From a bacterium (GTDB lineage: Bacteria > UBP6 > UBA1177), in the NCBI GenBank assembly GCA_017961325.1, contig JAGCXM010000021.1, forward strand, positions 1 to 64,000: 64,000 nucleotides of DNA. Direction: 5' to 3'. This document shows, one piece after another, positions 26,440 to 35,053 of this stretch. Both the position numbers and the translations under genes were made by a program. The notes below the pieces were generated by a model. It searched no databases. It had not been told where the DNA came from and saw nothing but the letters and a program-made list of their open reading frames with translations. Within the stretch, counting starts at the first letter, position 1; the number at the start of each line of letters is the position of its first letter.

Positions 26440-28113
26440 TTGAAGTATTTAGTCACATCAGCTCTGCCCTATGCAAACGGTCCGATCCACCTCGGCCATC
26501 TTGCAGGGGCTTATCTTCCCGCCGATGTTTATGTGCGCTATCTCCGCAACATGAAGAGAGACGTCATATATGTCTGCGGAACGGATGAACACGGTGTCCC
26601 GATCACTATAAATGCGGAATCGCGCGGGATCACTCCCGAAGACGTCGTAAGAGAAAATCACGAGATAATCGCACGCGGCTTTGAAATGGCTGAGATGTCT
26701 TTCGATATATTTTCAGGAACGCACAACGATATCGAGAATGAGCTTTCACAGGATTTCTTCAAGAGACTCGATAAAAACGGCTTCATTTCGGTAAGAGACG
26801 TCGAACAGTTCTACTGCGAACACGACAAGATGTTCCTCCCTGACAGATACGTCGAAGGAACCTGCCCCATCTGCAAAGATCCCGGAGCACGCGGCGACCA
26901 GTGCGACAAATGCGGAAACGCCCTCAACTCGCTCGATCTCATTGATCCGAAATGCAAGCTCTGCGGCGAAACTCCGGTGAAAAAGACTTCAAAGCACTGG
27001 TTTTTAGATCTCGACAAATTTGAAAAAAGACTGGATGAATGGCTTGAGACCAAGACGAACTGGAAAAGCAACGTCAAGGCTTTCTGCAAACAGTGGTTTG
27101 AAAGAGGTCTCGAGCCGAGAGGTATCACCCGCGATATCTCCTGGGGCGTTCCCGTTCCCGTCGAAGGTGCCGAAGGAAAAGTCCTTTACGTCTGGTTCGA
27201 TGCGCCGATCGGCTACATCGCATTCACGAAAGAACTTTTCGCCAAAAGAGGCCTCGACGAAAACGAATGGGAGAAATGGTGGAAAGGCGGCGACGACGTC
27301 AAGCTCATCCACTTCATCGGCAAGGACAACATCGTTTTCCACTCGATAATCTGGCCCGCAATGCTCATGGGTCAGGAAGACGGCTGGAAACTTCCCGACG
27401 AGATCCCGGCAAACGAATTCCTCAATCTCGAAGGTCAGAAGATCTCCACCAGCAGAAACTGGGCTATCTGGGTCCACGACTTCCTTGAAAGATTCAACCC
27501 CGACTCTGTCAGATTCTACCTTGCTACGATCGCTCCCGAAACCAAAGACTCAGACTTCTCCTTCAAAGGCTTCCAGGATGCGAACAACGGCATGCTTGCC
27601 GCGATCTACGGTAACTTCGTGAACCGCAACCTCGCCTTCATCAACAAGTTCTTCGGCGGCAAGATCGAAGGAGAGACAAAGTTTTCGGAAGAGGACGAAA
27701 AAATGTGGGAAAGCGTCCATGCGGAACTCAAGGAAGTCCTCAGCTGCTACGAGACATTCTGCGTGAGAGATGCGGCTTTCCACATCATGGAAATAGGAAG
27801 GATCGCGAACAAATACTTTGATTCGATGGCTCCGTGGGCACTCAGAAAGAGCGATCCGGCGCGCTGCAACGGCGTTTTCATAAACTGCCTTAACCTTATC
27901 AACACTATCGCAACGGCTATGGAGCCGATAACTCCTGCCGCAAGCAGAAAAGTCAAACGAATGCTTAATCTGCCTGAAGTGTTTGATTTTACTGAACTTT
28001 TTAACTGTGCCATTAAAGACGGCATAAAGCTTGGTGAAGTTGAGATACTTTTCGGGATGATCGACGACGAAACTATCGCCGCCGAGAAATCGAGATTAGG
28101 CAACAATCATTGA
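26440..28113 (+). CDS. metG: methionyl-tRNA synthetase
   Basis: Class I aminoacyl-tRNA synthetase of 557 residues that charges tRNA-Met. The start is TTG at 26440, preceded by AAGGAG six bases upstream. The in-frame TTG at 26425 lies before that site and is rejected. The HIGH motif is HLGH (residues 17-20). A zinc knuckle CPIC...CDKC...CKLC lies near 145-175, and the KMSKS equivalent is KISTS near 333, a variant known in the family. The anticodon-binding helical domain follows. The optional C-terminal tRNA-binding domain is absent. It borders the accessory island on its left. Confidence 0.97.
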   Translation: MKYLVTSALPYANGPIHLGHLAGAYLPADVYVRYLRNMKRDVIYVCGTDEHGVPITINAESRGITPEDVVRENHEIIARGFEMAEMSFDIFSGTHNDIENELSQDFFKRLDKNGFISVRDVEQFYCEHDKMFLPDRYVEGTCPICKDPGARGDQCDKCGNALNSLDLIDPKCKLCGETPVKKTSKHWFLDLDKFEKRLDEWLETKTNWKSNVKAFCKQWFERGLEPRGITRDISWGVPVPVEGAEGKVLYVWFDAPIGYIAFTKELFAKRGLDENEWEKWWKGGDDVKLIHFIGKDNIVFHSIIWPAMLMGQEDGWKLPDEIPANEFLNLEGQKISTSRNWAIWVHDFLERFNPDSVRFYLATIAPETKDSDFSFKGFQDANNGMLAAIYGNFVNRNLAFINKFFGGKIEGETKFSEEDEKMWESVHAELKEVLSCYETFCVRDAAFHIMEIGRIANKYFDSMAPWALRKSDPARCNGVFINCLNLINTIATAMEPITPAASRKVKRMLNLPEVFDFTELFNCAIKDGIKLGEVEILFGMIDDETIAAEKSRLGNNH

Positions 28114-28205
28114 TACCATAGCTCACATTTTTATTTTTTTGTAAGGCTGAACTGCACTTATGGGGGTATTTTTGCTTTGCTCACATTTTTTGTGGAGGGA
28201 AAATT

Positions 28206-29708
28206 ATGAGTGACAAAATTATTGAACTCGTCGGAATTTCCAAGGAATTCGACGGTGGCACTTTGGCTGTTTCCGATTTCAATCTTCATGTGAACCGTGG
28301 CGAATTTGTCACGTTTTTAGGGCCGTCGGGCTGCGGCAAAACGACAACGCTGCGTATGATCGCAGGTTTCGAGCTTCCGACAAAGGGAAAAATCCTGCTT
28401 GACGGCAAGGACATAACCAACCTTCCGCCCTATCTCAGACCGGTAAACACCGTTTTCCAGAGATATGCACTTTTCCCGCATCTCAACGTTTATGACAACA
28501 TCGCTTTCGGCCTCAAACTCAAAAAGATAAAAACGACTTTTAAAGATAAAAACGGCAACGTAGTCGAAAAACTCGAACATCTCAAAAAGTCGGAAATCGA
28601 CAAAAAAGTCAGCAAGGCACTCCAGATGGTCGACCTCGAGGAATTCGAAAAAAGAAAAGTCACTACCCTTTCCGGAGGCCAGCAGCAGAGGATCGCAATT
28701 GCCCGCGCTATCGTCAACGAACCTGAGATCCTCCTCCTTGACGAGCCGCTTGGTGCGCTTGACCTCAAAATGAGAAAGGACATGCAGCTTGAGCTCAAGG
28801 ATATGCAGAGAAAGCTCGGGATAACCTTTATTTATGTCACTCACGACCAGGAGGAAGCCCTCACGATGAGCGACCGCATCGTCGTTATGAAGGACGGCGA
28901 GATCCAGCAGACCGGCACTCCGCAGGATATCTACAACGAGCCCGCCAACGCTTTCGTTGCCGACTTTATCGGCGAGAGCAACATCTACAACGGAACCATC
29001 GTGGGCGACAGAAAGGTCCGTTTCATCAACAAGGTTTTCGACTGCGTTGACGATTTTGAGATAAATGCAAAAGTCGATGTCGTTGTCAGACCTGAGGATG
29101 TCGAGATCGTAAAACCCGAAGAAGGGATAGTTTCGGGTCAGATCGTCTCCTCCATTTTTAAAGGTGTCCACTACGAAATGATCATGATGGTAGGCAAAAG
29201 CGAAGTCATGATCCAGTCCACCAAAGAGGTCAAAGCCGGCGACACGATCGGCATCAGAGTGAGCCCCGACAATATCCACATCATGAAAAGGGATTTCGTT
29301 TCAAACGTTTACGACGGATACATCGACAAGATCAACAAAGTCCACTTTGCGGAAGGCGCTTTCGAGTGCGACGTCACGCAGCTCTACCCCGGTTCGCACC
29401 TTGACAGCGAAGGCTATGTCATCACGGCTCAGGGAGAAAAGATCGATCTCACCAATGTTCCGGTCAGAGTCGAAGTCGGCCTCAAGGATATCGAGATCAT
29501 CGACAACGATGAAGACGGCGATGCAAGAGGTTCAATAATTTCAATAGTTTACAAAGGCGACCACTATCAGATCATCATCTGCACAGACGAAGATGAAGAA
29601 GAGATCGTCTGCGACACCGAATACCTCTGGAACGAGAACGACCGTGTCAGCGTCAAGATCCCGAAGGATAAGATCAAACTTACTTTGAAGGCGGTGGAAA
29701 AGAAATGA
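28206..29708 (+). CDS. potA: spermidine/putrescine ABC transporter ATP-binding protein
   Basis: Cytoplasmic ATPase of 500 residues that powers polyamine import. Walker A is GPSGCGKTT (39-47), the Q-loop is within [12 protein letters not shown], the ABC signature is LSGGQQQR near 156, and Walker B is [12 protein letters not shown]. An insertion of about 25 Lys-rich residues ([20 protein letters not shown]) sits between the Q-loop and the signature. The C-terminus is longer than the usual 370-residue PotA, with two TOBE-like beta domains. It overlaps potB by four bases (ATGA), so potABCD is one operon. Confidence 0.94.
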   Translation: MSDKIIELVGISKEFDGGTLAVSDFNLHVNRGEFVTFLGPSGCGKTTTLRMIAGFELPTKGKILLDGKDITNLPPYLRPVNTVFQRYALFPHLNVYDNIAFGLKLKKIKTTFKDKNGNVVEKLEHLKKSEIDKKVSKALQMVDLEEFEKRKVTTLSGGQQQRIAIARAIVNEPEILLLDEPLGALDLKMRKDMQLELKDMQRKLGITFIYVTHDQEEALTMSDRIVVMKDGEIQQTGTPQDIYNEPANAFVADFIGESNIYNGTIVGDRKVRFINKVFDCVDDFEINAKVDVVVRPEDVEIVKPEEGIVSGQIVSSIFKGVHYEMIMMVGKSEVMIQSTKEVKAGDTIGIRVSPDNIHIMKRDFVSNVYDGYIDKINKVHFAEGAFECDVTQLYPGSHLDSEGYVITAQGEKIDLTNVPVRVEVGLKDIEIIDNDEDGDARGSIISIVYKGDHYQIIICTDEDEEEIVCDTEYLWNENDRVSVKIPKDKIKLTLKAVEKK

Positions 29709-30556
29709 GCGGACTGAAATTTTCAAGAAAGCAGCTTGGGATCCCCTACGCGGTTTTTCTCATCGCGTTCGTCGTAGTTCCCCTTCTGCTTATAACTTTA
29801 TATGCTTTCACTAAAAAAGTTCCCGCCGACAAGGCGACTTTCACGATTGCGGGCGAATCGGTCTCGTTCGCAGCATCGAATTTCTCCGATTTCTTCTCTA
29901 AATCGGCGAATATCAGAGTCCTTTTCGTAAGTTTCGGACTCGCGATAATCACGACGATCGTCAGCCTTTTCATCGCCTATCCGGTCGCATACATTCTCGC
30001 TAAATCGAAATTCAACAAAGGGGGAGTTCTCCTGGTGCTTTTCATCCTTCCGCTCTGGATAAACTTCGTTCTGAGAACGGCTGCGATGAAGGAGCTTCTC
30101 TACTTCGTCGGCATGTACAAATCGAACAGCTTCAGCTTCATAAACACACTTATCGGCATGGTCTACGACTATCTTCCGTTCGTCATCATGCCGTTATATT
30201 CGGTCCTGGTCAAGATCGACAAAAGCTATGCCGAAGCAAGCGCAGACCTCGGCGCGAAGCCTGTGACGACATTCCTTTCTGTCACACTTCCGCTTTCGAT
30301 GCCCGGTATCGTGAGTGCGATATCGATGGTCCTGCTCCCGACGACTACAAGCTACGTCATCAGCGATACGCTCGGCAACGGAAACGTCACGATCGTCGGA
30401 AAGATAATCGAAACTCAGTTCCTCACGATGGACAACTGGCACGCAGGCAGCACGATCGCACTCGTCCTTCTCGTAATAATTTTCCTTTCGATGTTCCTCA
30501 GCGGCAAATTCACTGAAGAAGAGGACGAAAGCGCAGGGAGGGCTAACTTATGGTAA
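29705..30556 (+). CDS. potB: spermidine/putrescine ABC transporter permease PotB
   Basis: Inner-membrane permease of 283 residues with six hydrophobic segments. The coupling motif that contacts PotA is visible as [26 protein letters not shown] periplasmic loop follows the first segment. It starts within the potA stop (ATGA) and overlaps potC by seven bases. Assignment to PotB rather than PotC follows from gene order and the larger size. Confidence 0.92.
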   Translation: MSGLKFSRKQLGIPYAVFLIAFVVVPLLLITLYAFTKKVPADKATFTIAGESVSFAASNFSDFFSKSANIRVLFVSFGLAIITTIVSLFIAYPVAYILAKSKFNKGGVLLVLFILPLWINFVLRTAAMKELLYFVGMYKSNSFSFINTLIGMVYDYLPFVIMPLYSVLVKIDKSYAEASADLGAKPVTTFLSVTLPLSMPGIVSAISMVLLPTTTSYVISDTLGNGNVTIVGKIIETQFLTMDNWHAGSTIALVLLVIIFLSMFLSGKFTEEEDESAGRANLW

Positions 30557-31353
30557 AGAAAATAATCGGCGGAAGCTACATAACTCTGGTTCTTTTCCTT
30601 CTCTACGCGCCAATCCTTCTCCTTTTCGTCTACAGTTTCAATATGTCGCGTGAGATAGGGATCTGGTCTCCGGAATGGGGTTTTGACCTTTATTACAAAC
30701 TCTGGAGCAATACCGACCTCATGGAAACGGTCGTCAACACGATAGTTCTCGCACTTGTCGCGGGATTCATTTCGACAGTTCTCGGCACGATGGGCGCGAT
30801 CGGAATGTTCTATTCGAGCCGTCGCGTCAACAGAACGATGAACGAACTCACCAAAATTCCGATAATAAACGCGGAAGTCGTCACGGCTATATCTATCGCC
30901 CTCATCTGCACGATGTTCGGTTTCGGAAGGTCGTACGCTTCCCTTCTTATCGGGCATGTCGTCCTCACCGTTCCGTTCGTCGTCCTTTCGGTCATCCCGA
31001 AACTCAAACAGATGGACAACAACCTTTACGAAGCGGTTCTCGATCTCGGCGCGACACCGACGAAGGCGATATTCCTCATCGTTATTCCGGAAATTCTCCC
31101 CGGAATCATTTCGGGCTTCCTGCTCGCGATAAACATTTCGCTTGACGACTACATCATCACGAGTTTCACGAAGCCTTCGACTTTCAAAACGATATCGACT
31201 TATGTTTACGACGCCTACGCAAAGGGCGGAAAAAGCTCTTCCGTTCCCGCGCTCAGGGCTCTTTTTGCGATAATTTTTGTCGTAATGATCGCTTATGTGG
31301 TCATTCATACCTTTATACAATCAAGAAAATCAAGACTGGAGGGGTCAAGATGA
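30550..31353 (+). CDS. potC: spermidine/putrescine ABC transporter permease PotC
   Basis: Inner-membrane permease of 267 residues, second half of the polyamine channel. It has six hydrophobic segments and the EAA loop EAVLDLGATPTKAIFLIVIP near residues 160-180, followed by the family's SLDDYIITSF. It overlaps both potB (ATGGTAA) and potD (ATGA), a fully coupled operon. Confidence 0.93.
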   Translation: MVKKIIGGSYITLVLFLLYAPILLLFVYSFNMSREIGIWSPEWGFDLYYKLWSNTDLMETVVNTIVLALVAGFISTVLGTMGAIGMFYSSRRVNRTMNELTKIPIINAEVVTAISIALICTMFGFGRSYASLLIGHVVLTVPFVVLSVIPKLKQMDNNLYEAVLDLGATPTKAIFLIVIPEILPGIISGFLLAINISLDDYIITSFTKPSTFKTISTYVYDAYAKGGKSSSVPALRALFAIIFVVMIAYVVIHTFIQSRKSRLEGSR

Positions 31354-33077
31354 AGAAATTTTTTGCACTTTTTCTTTCTTTTTCACTTTTGTTCAGCCTT
31401 CTCCCGCTTTTCGGCGAAGGCGAAGTCGTGGAACTCAAAGTCTACAACTGGGAAGACTACATCTCTATCGATGACGGCAGCGGAGAAAGTGTTGATTTGA
31501 TTAAGAAATTCGAACAGCACTGCAAAGAGAAGTTCAATCTCAACGTCAAAGTCAGATACTCTACTTTCGGAACGCTTGAAAATATGTACAACGAGCTCCA
31601 GCTCACCAAAACGAAAGCTGAAGACGGCTCATACACCTACGCTTACGACCTTGTATGCCCGTCCGACTACATGCTTCAGAAGATGATAATCGAAGGAATA
31701 GTCGAAAAATACGACTACACGATCGAAGAAGGCAAACTCGGCCATGTCAACGGCTACTACGACAACGCTTCGAAATTCATCGTTGACCTTTTCAAAAAAT
31801 TCGGCTGGCAGGATTATGCTACCGTTTATATGTGGGGAACGATGGGTTATGTCTACAATCCGGCAGTTTTCGAGAAACTTCCCGGCTACAAAAAAGGTGA
31901 CGAAACTCACTGGGATTTCATCTGGAAGGAATACGCGAAGAATCTCGGAACGATCAAGGATTCGATCCGCGACACCTACGCTCTCGCACTCGGATACGTC
32001 TACAGAGACGAACTCACCGGACTTGCAAAAAGCTACAAATCTGGCTCGCTCACGAAAGACCAGTATGCCGACAAACTCGTCGCCCTTTTCAACAGAGCAG
32101 ACGAAGAATCGGTAAAGAAAGTCGAAGAAGCGCTTTCAGTCCTCAAGGAAAACATCTACGGATTCGAAGTCGACAGCGGCAAAAAAGACATGGCTACCGG
32201 TAAAATCGCCATCAACTTCGCATGGAGCGGCGATGCAGTATACACGCTCGACACCGCTGACGAAGACGAAAACGGCGCTGAACTCTACTACGCAGTTCCC
32301 GAAGAAGGCAGCAACATCTGGTTCGACGGCTGGGTAATGCCGAAAGGCGCGAACGTTCCCCTTGCACAGGAATTCATCAACTTCCTCGCACAGCCCGAAA
32401 ACGCAAAGGCAAACATGGATTACATCGGCTACACCAGCGCTATCGGCGGCGAAGAGATGTTCGAAAACTGCGTAGAGAACTATGGAACCTACATCATGGT
32501 CGAATGCGAAGCTCCGAAAGAAGGCGAAGCTGAAGAAAAACCTGCTGAAGGTGAAGAAAAAGCCGAAGCCGAAGGCGAAGAAGAGGAAGAAGAAGCAAAA
32601 CCCTTCCTCGACAAAGAAAGCGGCAAATACTACTGCGACAAATATGTCGGAGAGCTCAGCGAAGAAGAACTCAACAAATTCAAAAACGCTGACGGCACCT
32701 ACAACTTCCTCTACCCCGACTACGACAAGGACGACAACGTAACGGGCATGCACAAAGAAGAGAACGTCACCCTTTACAAAAACGACCTCAACTACTTCTT
32801 TGCGAACAAAACGACCGACGCTGCGGAAGAAAAGAAGGATTTCACAGTCATCACCGATGTAATCGGCAGACAGTGCTCCGCTCAGTATCCGACCGAAGAC
32901 ATCGTTTCCAGATGTGCCATCATGAAATACTTTGACGACACCGAAATGCGCCGTCTCAACGATATGTGGGACGAAGTAAAAGTCTCCTCGTCGGGAATGT
33001 CGATGGTAGTTCCCGTCATCATCGTAGTCCTCACCTGCCTCGTTTTCATAGTCGTCGCGATCATGAAGAGAAGATAG
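31350..33077 (+). CDS. potD: PotD-like polyamine-binding protein with acidic insert and C-terminal membrane anchor
   Basis: Periplasmic substrate-binding protein of 575 residues, against about 350 for typical PotD. A signal peptide (1-22) is followed by the family opening ELKVYNWEDYIS. The core includes GTMGYVYNPAVF and INFAWSGDAVYTLD, as in PotD/PotF. After about residue 385 comes a Glu/Ala/Lys-rich insert (about 388-415), then an extra segment before the C-terminal lobe resumes near 510. The protein ends with a hydrophobic helix and Lys-Arg-Arg (about 552-575), so it is probably tethered to the inner membrane rather than free in the periplasm. The operon context supports polyamine import; substrate choice is not readable. 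Confidence 0.9.
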   Translation: MKKFFALFLSFSLLFSLLPLFGEGEVVELKVYNWEDYISIDDGSGESVDLIKKFEQHCKEKFNLNVKVRYSTFGTLENMYNELQLTKTKAEDGSYTYAYDLVCPSDYMLQKMIIEGIVEKYDYTIEEGKLGHVNGYYDNASKFIVDLFKKFGWQDYATVYMWGTMGYVYNPAVFEKLPGYKKGDETHWDFIWKEYAKNLGTIKDSIRDTYALALGYVYRDELTGLAKSYKSGSLTKDQYADKLVALFNRADEESVKKVEEALSVLKENIYGFEVDSGKKDMATGKIAINFAWSGDAVYTLDTADEDENGAELYYAVPEEGSNIWFDGWVMPKGANVPLAQEFINFLAQPENAKANMDYIGYTSAIGGEEMFENCVENYGTYIMVECEAPKEGEAEEKPAEGEEKAEAEGEEEEEEAKPFLDKESGKYYCDKYVGELSEEELNKFKNADGTYNFLYPDYDKDDNVTGMHKEENVTLYKNDLNYFFANKTTDAAEEKKDFTVITDVIGRQCSAQYPTEDIVSRCAIMKYFDDTEMRRLNDMWDEVKVSSSGMSMVVPVIIVVLTCLVFIVVAIMKRR

Positions 33078-33086
33078 TGTCGGAGC

Positions 33087-33103
33087 GCGGGCGGCCCGCC
33101 CGC
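33087..33103. repeat. GC-only palindrome after potD
   Basis: GCGGGCGGCCCGCCCGC, 17 bases, forms a hairpin with a 6-8 bp stem just after potD in an otherwise AT-rich gap. A short T-run (33115-33119) follows 11 bases later, so it may act as a terminator or be a dispersed palindromic repeat. Confidence 0.5.
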
Positions 33104-33138
33104 AAACTCTTGCATTTTTCCTAAAATTCCTTAAAATA

Positions 33139-33167
33139 TTGCAGTTTTTGATTGTTGTTTTTATAGT
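33139..33167 (+). promoter_or_regulatory. promoter of the first DUF3791/DUF3990 module
   Basis: TTGCAG (33139-33144) and TATAGT (33162-33167) are 17 bases apart. The -10 box ends only eight bases before the ATG at 33176, so the transcript would be leaderless or nearly so; no good Shine-Dalgarno site is seen. Confidence 0.5.
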
Positions 33168-33175
33168 GAGATAAT

Positions 33176-33400
33176 ATGTCAAACACAGAACGGAATCAGA
33201 TTCGATACACAGTCGCCTGCATCAGCGAGTTCGCAAACAGCAAATCGTTGTCAAAACTGCAGGCTTTTTTGTATCTCTATAACCATAAAGCACTTGATTT
33301 TCTTGATGAATTTTATGATGTTGAGCATACGCTTTCCTTTGATGAAGTTCTTTCCGATATGACAGCCGTATGCCGACAGAACGGAGGAGAGATCGAATGA
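33176..33400 (+). CDS. DUF3791-like small protein (module copy 1, gene 1)
   Basis: Protein of 74 residues with the family pattern YTVACISEFANSKSLS, an all-helical middle, and YDVEHTLSFDEVLSDM near the end. The 74-residue protein at 49664-49888 is clearly homologous. DUF3791 genes commonly sit directly before DUF3990 genes, and a partner or antitoxin role is plausible but unproven. The stop overlaps the next start (ATGA). Confidence 0.8.
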   Translation: MSNTERNQIRYTVACISEFANSKSLSKLQAFLYLYNHKALDFLDEFYDVEHTLSFDEVLSDMTAVCRQNGGEIE

Positions 33401-33897
33401 TACTCTTCCACGGTTCGAATACCGACATTCTCCGGATCGATCTTTCAAAATGCAAACCCTACAAAGATTTCGGCAAAGGTTTTTACCTCACGACAATACG
33501 CGATCAGGCTGAAAGGATGGCTGTTCGCGTGGCAAGAATGTTCGGCGGCATACCGATGGTGAATGTTTACGAATTTGATAACTCTATAATGTCAAAACAC
33601 ATCTTAAATATTAAGTTTTTTCCCAATCCAACTCCTGATTGGGCCGAATTTGTAATCACCAACCGCAACTACGAACGTCTTTCGTCAATTCCCAAAGACA
33701 ACAACTGCTATGACATAGTTTCCGGCCCTGTTGCAAACGATGATTTGGCTCTGCTTTTCAGGCAGTTTTCAGACGGCTTGATCTCTTCCGTGACTCTACT
33801 TGAAGCATTGAAATACAAAAAACTGACCGATCAATACTCGTTTCACACTGAAAGAGCTTTATCTTACCTTAAAAAGACGGGAAAATACAATGTCTAA
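33397..33897 (+). CDS. DUF3990 protein, ADP-ribosyltransferase-like (module copy 1, gene 2)
   Basis: Protein of 166 residues. The start at 33397 overlaps the upstream stop (ATGA); the in-frame ATG at 33370 lies deep inside the previous gene and is rejected. Motifs shared with copy 2 are FHGSNT at the start, DFGKGFYLT near residue 25, GPVANDD near 113, and QYSFHTERAL near 147. An H-G-S, G-x-G-F-Y and C-terminal Glu pattern resembles the H-Y-E site of ADP-ribosyltransferases, so a toxin-like ADP-ribosyl transfer is inferred. It has no signal peptide, so any target is intracellular. It overlaps gene 3 by eight bases. Confidence 0.8.
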   Translation: MILFHGSNTDILRIDLSKCKPYKDFGKGFYLTTIRDQAERMAVRVARMFGGIPMVNVYEFDNSIMSKHILNIKFFPNPTPDWAEFVITNRNYERLSSIPKDNNCYDIVSGPVANDDLALLFRQFSDGLISSVTLLEALKYKKLTDQYSFHTERALSYLKKTGKYNV

Positions 33898-34120
33898 ACA
33901 GGAACAACTTATCGAATATATCACAAGCGACCTGGTTTCCTTCATTATGGAAGACTCAAAAATCCCGTTGAATGAGGCGTTACAGCGGCTTTACACATCA
34001 CAGACTTTCGCGAAACTCAATGATGTCGAAACCGGCTTGTATCTTGAAAGTCCGCTTTATGTTTACGATATTTACAAGACGGAAAAAGAGTTCGGACACA
34101 TCGTGCAGCAGGAAATATAA
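33890..34120 (+). CDS. third small protein of the module (copy 1, gene 3)
   Basis: Protein of 76 residues, helical, with the pattern EALQRLYTSQTFAKLND followed by ETGLYLESPLYVYDIY. It is homologous to 50396-50623 over nearly its whole length. Because the three genes overlap and recur in the same order, this protein probably belongs to the module as antitoxin or chaperone. I know no function for it. Confidence 0.8.
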   Translation: MSKQEQLIEYITSDLVSFIMEDSKIPLNEALQRLYTSQTFAKLNDVETGLYLESPLYVYDIYKTEKEFGHIVQQEI

Positions 34121-34206
34121 AAGAATCCAAAAAATTTGTCTTTGGTCTGAAACGACCTAAAATGTTGCGTTTTTTAGTGGTTTTATTGTTGATGTGGAGA
34201 AACAAA

Positions 34207-34401
34207 ATGAAAAAAAGGTTTGTTGTTTTAGAAGTGCTGGCTGATGAAGCAGATAGAAGGAAGCTGGATTTTTGATCCTGTACAAAATCTCTCTTTCGCA
34301 ACTCAATTCTGGTTTAAGCACATCCTATTTCAGAAAGTCGGGGAACCGCCGGAGATGCAAATGTAGTCTGCGTCAGGGATAAAAAAGCAAGTGATATTAA
34401 T
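34207..34401 (+). pseudogene. decayed 5' part of a DUF1566-type gene
   Basis: ATG at 34207 has GGAG seven bases upstream and would start MKKRFVVLEV, a signal-like beginning. The same frame meets TGA at 34273 and TAA at 34315 and then runs open without a break into the ORF at 34402. Just before 34402 it reads GDANVVCVRDKK, like the end of a DUF1566 or FGE domain. This looks like a gene with two disabling stops, or with compensating indels. The 280 bases before 34402 otherwise hold no gene. Confidence 0.5.
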
Positions 34402-35034
34402 ATGAAACCGGAAAGAAAGCCAATGAAGCAACTTCCGGATCCCAATGAATTGAAATGGTCGAAAGAGGCTTCCGATCCTATGACTTGGAAAGAAGCTTCG
34501 GATTATTGTTCCGCTCTTACTGAGAACAATTTTTCCGACTGGAGGCTTCCTAACATAGACGAGCTCAGAACACTTATACAAAACTGCGACAAAACCCGGG
34601 CTGGCGGAAGCTGCAAAATAAGCGAAAACAGGCAGTGTCTTGATGAAAAGTGCTGGAGTGAAGACTGCAACGGATGTAATGACAAAAGTGATATACTCTG
34701 GGCAAAAAAGGAAGCTATGGAAAAAGAACTGTATGAGAAATTCGGCTGGGCATGGATTCACTTTGAAAATTCCGAATATGAAAAAGCCGAGGAAGACTAC
34801 AGAAAACAAAATATTGCCGATTTCAAGAATACGAATTTCAGCAGAATTCAATCAAAAAACGCTTTCTGGTCATCAACTCTTGACCCTGAAAATATCGGGG
34901 AAGCATGGGGCGTTGATTTTATAAATGCAAGGGTCGGTCACATGAGTATGTTCATAGATGTATATGACAATACGGGAAGCGACCGACGCCCAAGTAACTA
35001 TGATTACAAACTCAAAGTTATCTGCGTCAGATAA
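34402..35034 (+). CDS. DUF1566 domain protein, probably the remaining part of a degraded gene
   Basis: Open frame of 210 residues from ATG 34402. The DUF1566 signature NFSDWRLPNIDELRTLI lies near residues 45-61, followed by FWSSTLDPENIGEAWGVDF near 155 and the usual end KLKVICVR. A Cys-rich insert (CDEKC-like, about 72-92) resembles that of surface proteins in this genome. DUF1566 proteins are normally secreted, but this ORF lacks a signal peptide and a ribosome-binding site. Together with the stops upstream, this suggests that a longer lipoprotein gene has decayed. It converges on the antiporter gene, 19 bases away. Confidence 0.7.
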   Translation: MKPERKPMKQLPDPNELKWSKEASDPMTWKEASDYCSALTENNFSDWRLPNIDELRTLIQNCDKTRAGGSCKISENRQCLDEKCWSEDCNGCNDKSDILWAKKEAMEKELYEKFGWAWIHFENSEYEKAEEDYRKQNIADFKNTNFSRIQSKNAFWSSTLDPENIGEAWGVDFINARVGHMSMFIDVYDNTGSDRRPSNYDYKLKVICVR

Positions 35035-35053
35035 AACAAACACACTCAAAAAA

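Noticed and set aside
27438-27452. Methionyl-tRNA synthetase with KISTS instead of KMSKS as a sign of lost activity
   Set aside because: Variants of this form are known in functional enzymes, and the rest of the protein is intact.
28121-28191. GCTCACATTTTT repeated twice upstream of potA (28121 and 28180)
   Set aside because: A 12-base AT-rich direct repeat may be chance; no associated palindrome or promoter was convincing.
32136-33182. Long minus-strand ORF opposite potD
   Set aside because: It is a shadow of the plus-strand potD frame, with a low-complexity Phe/Val-rich translation and no start site.
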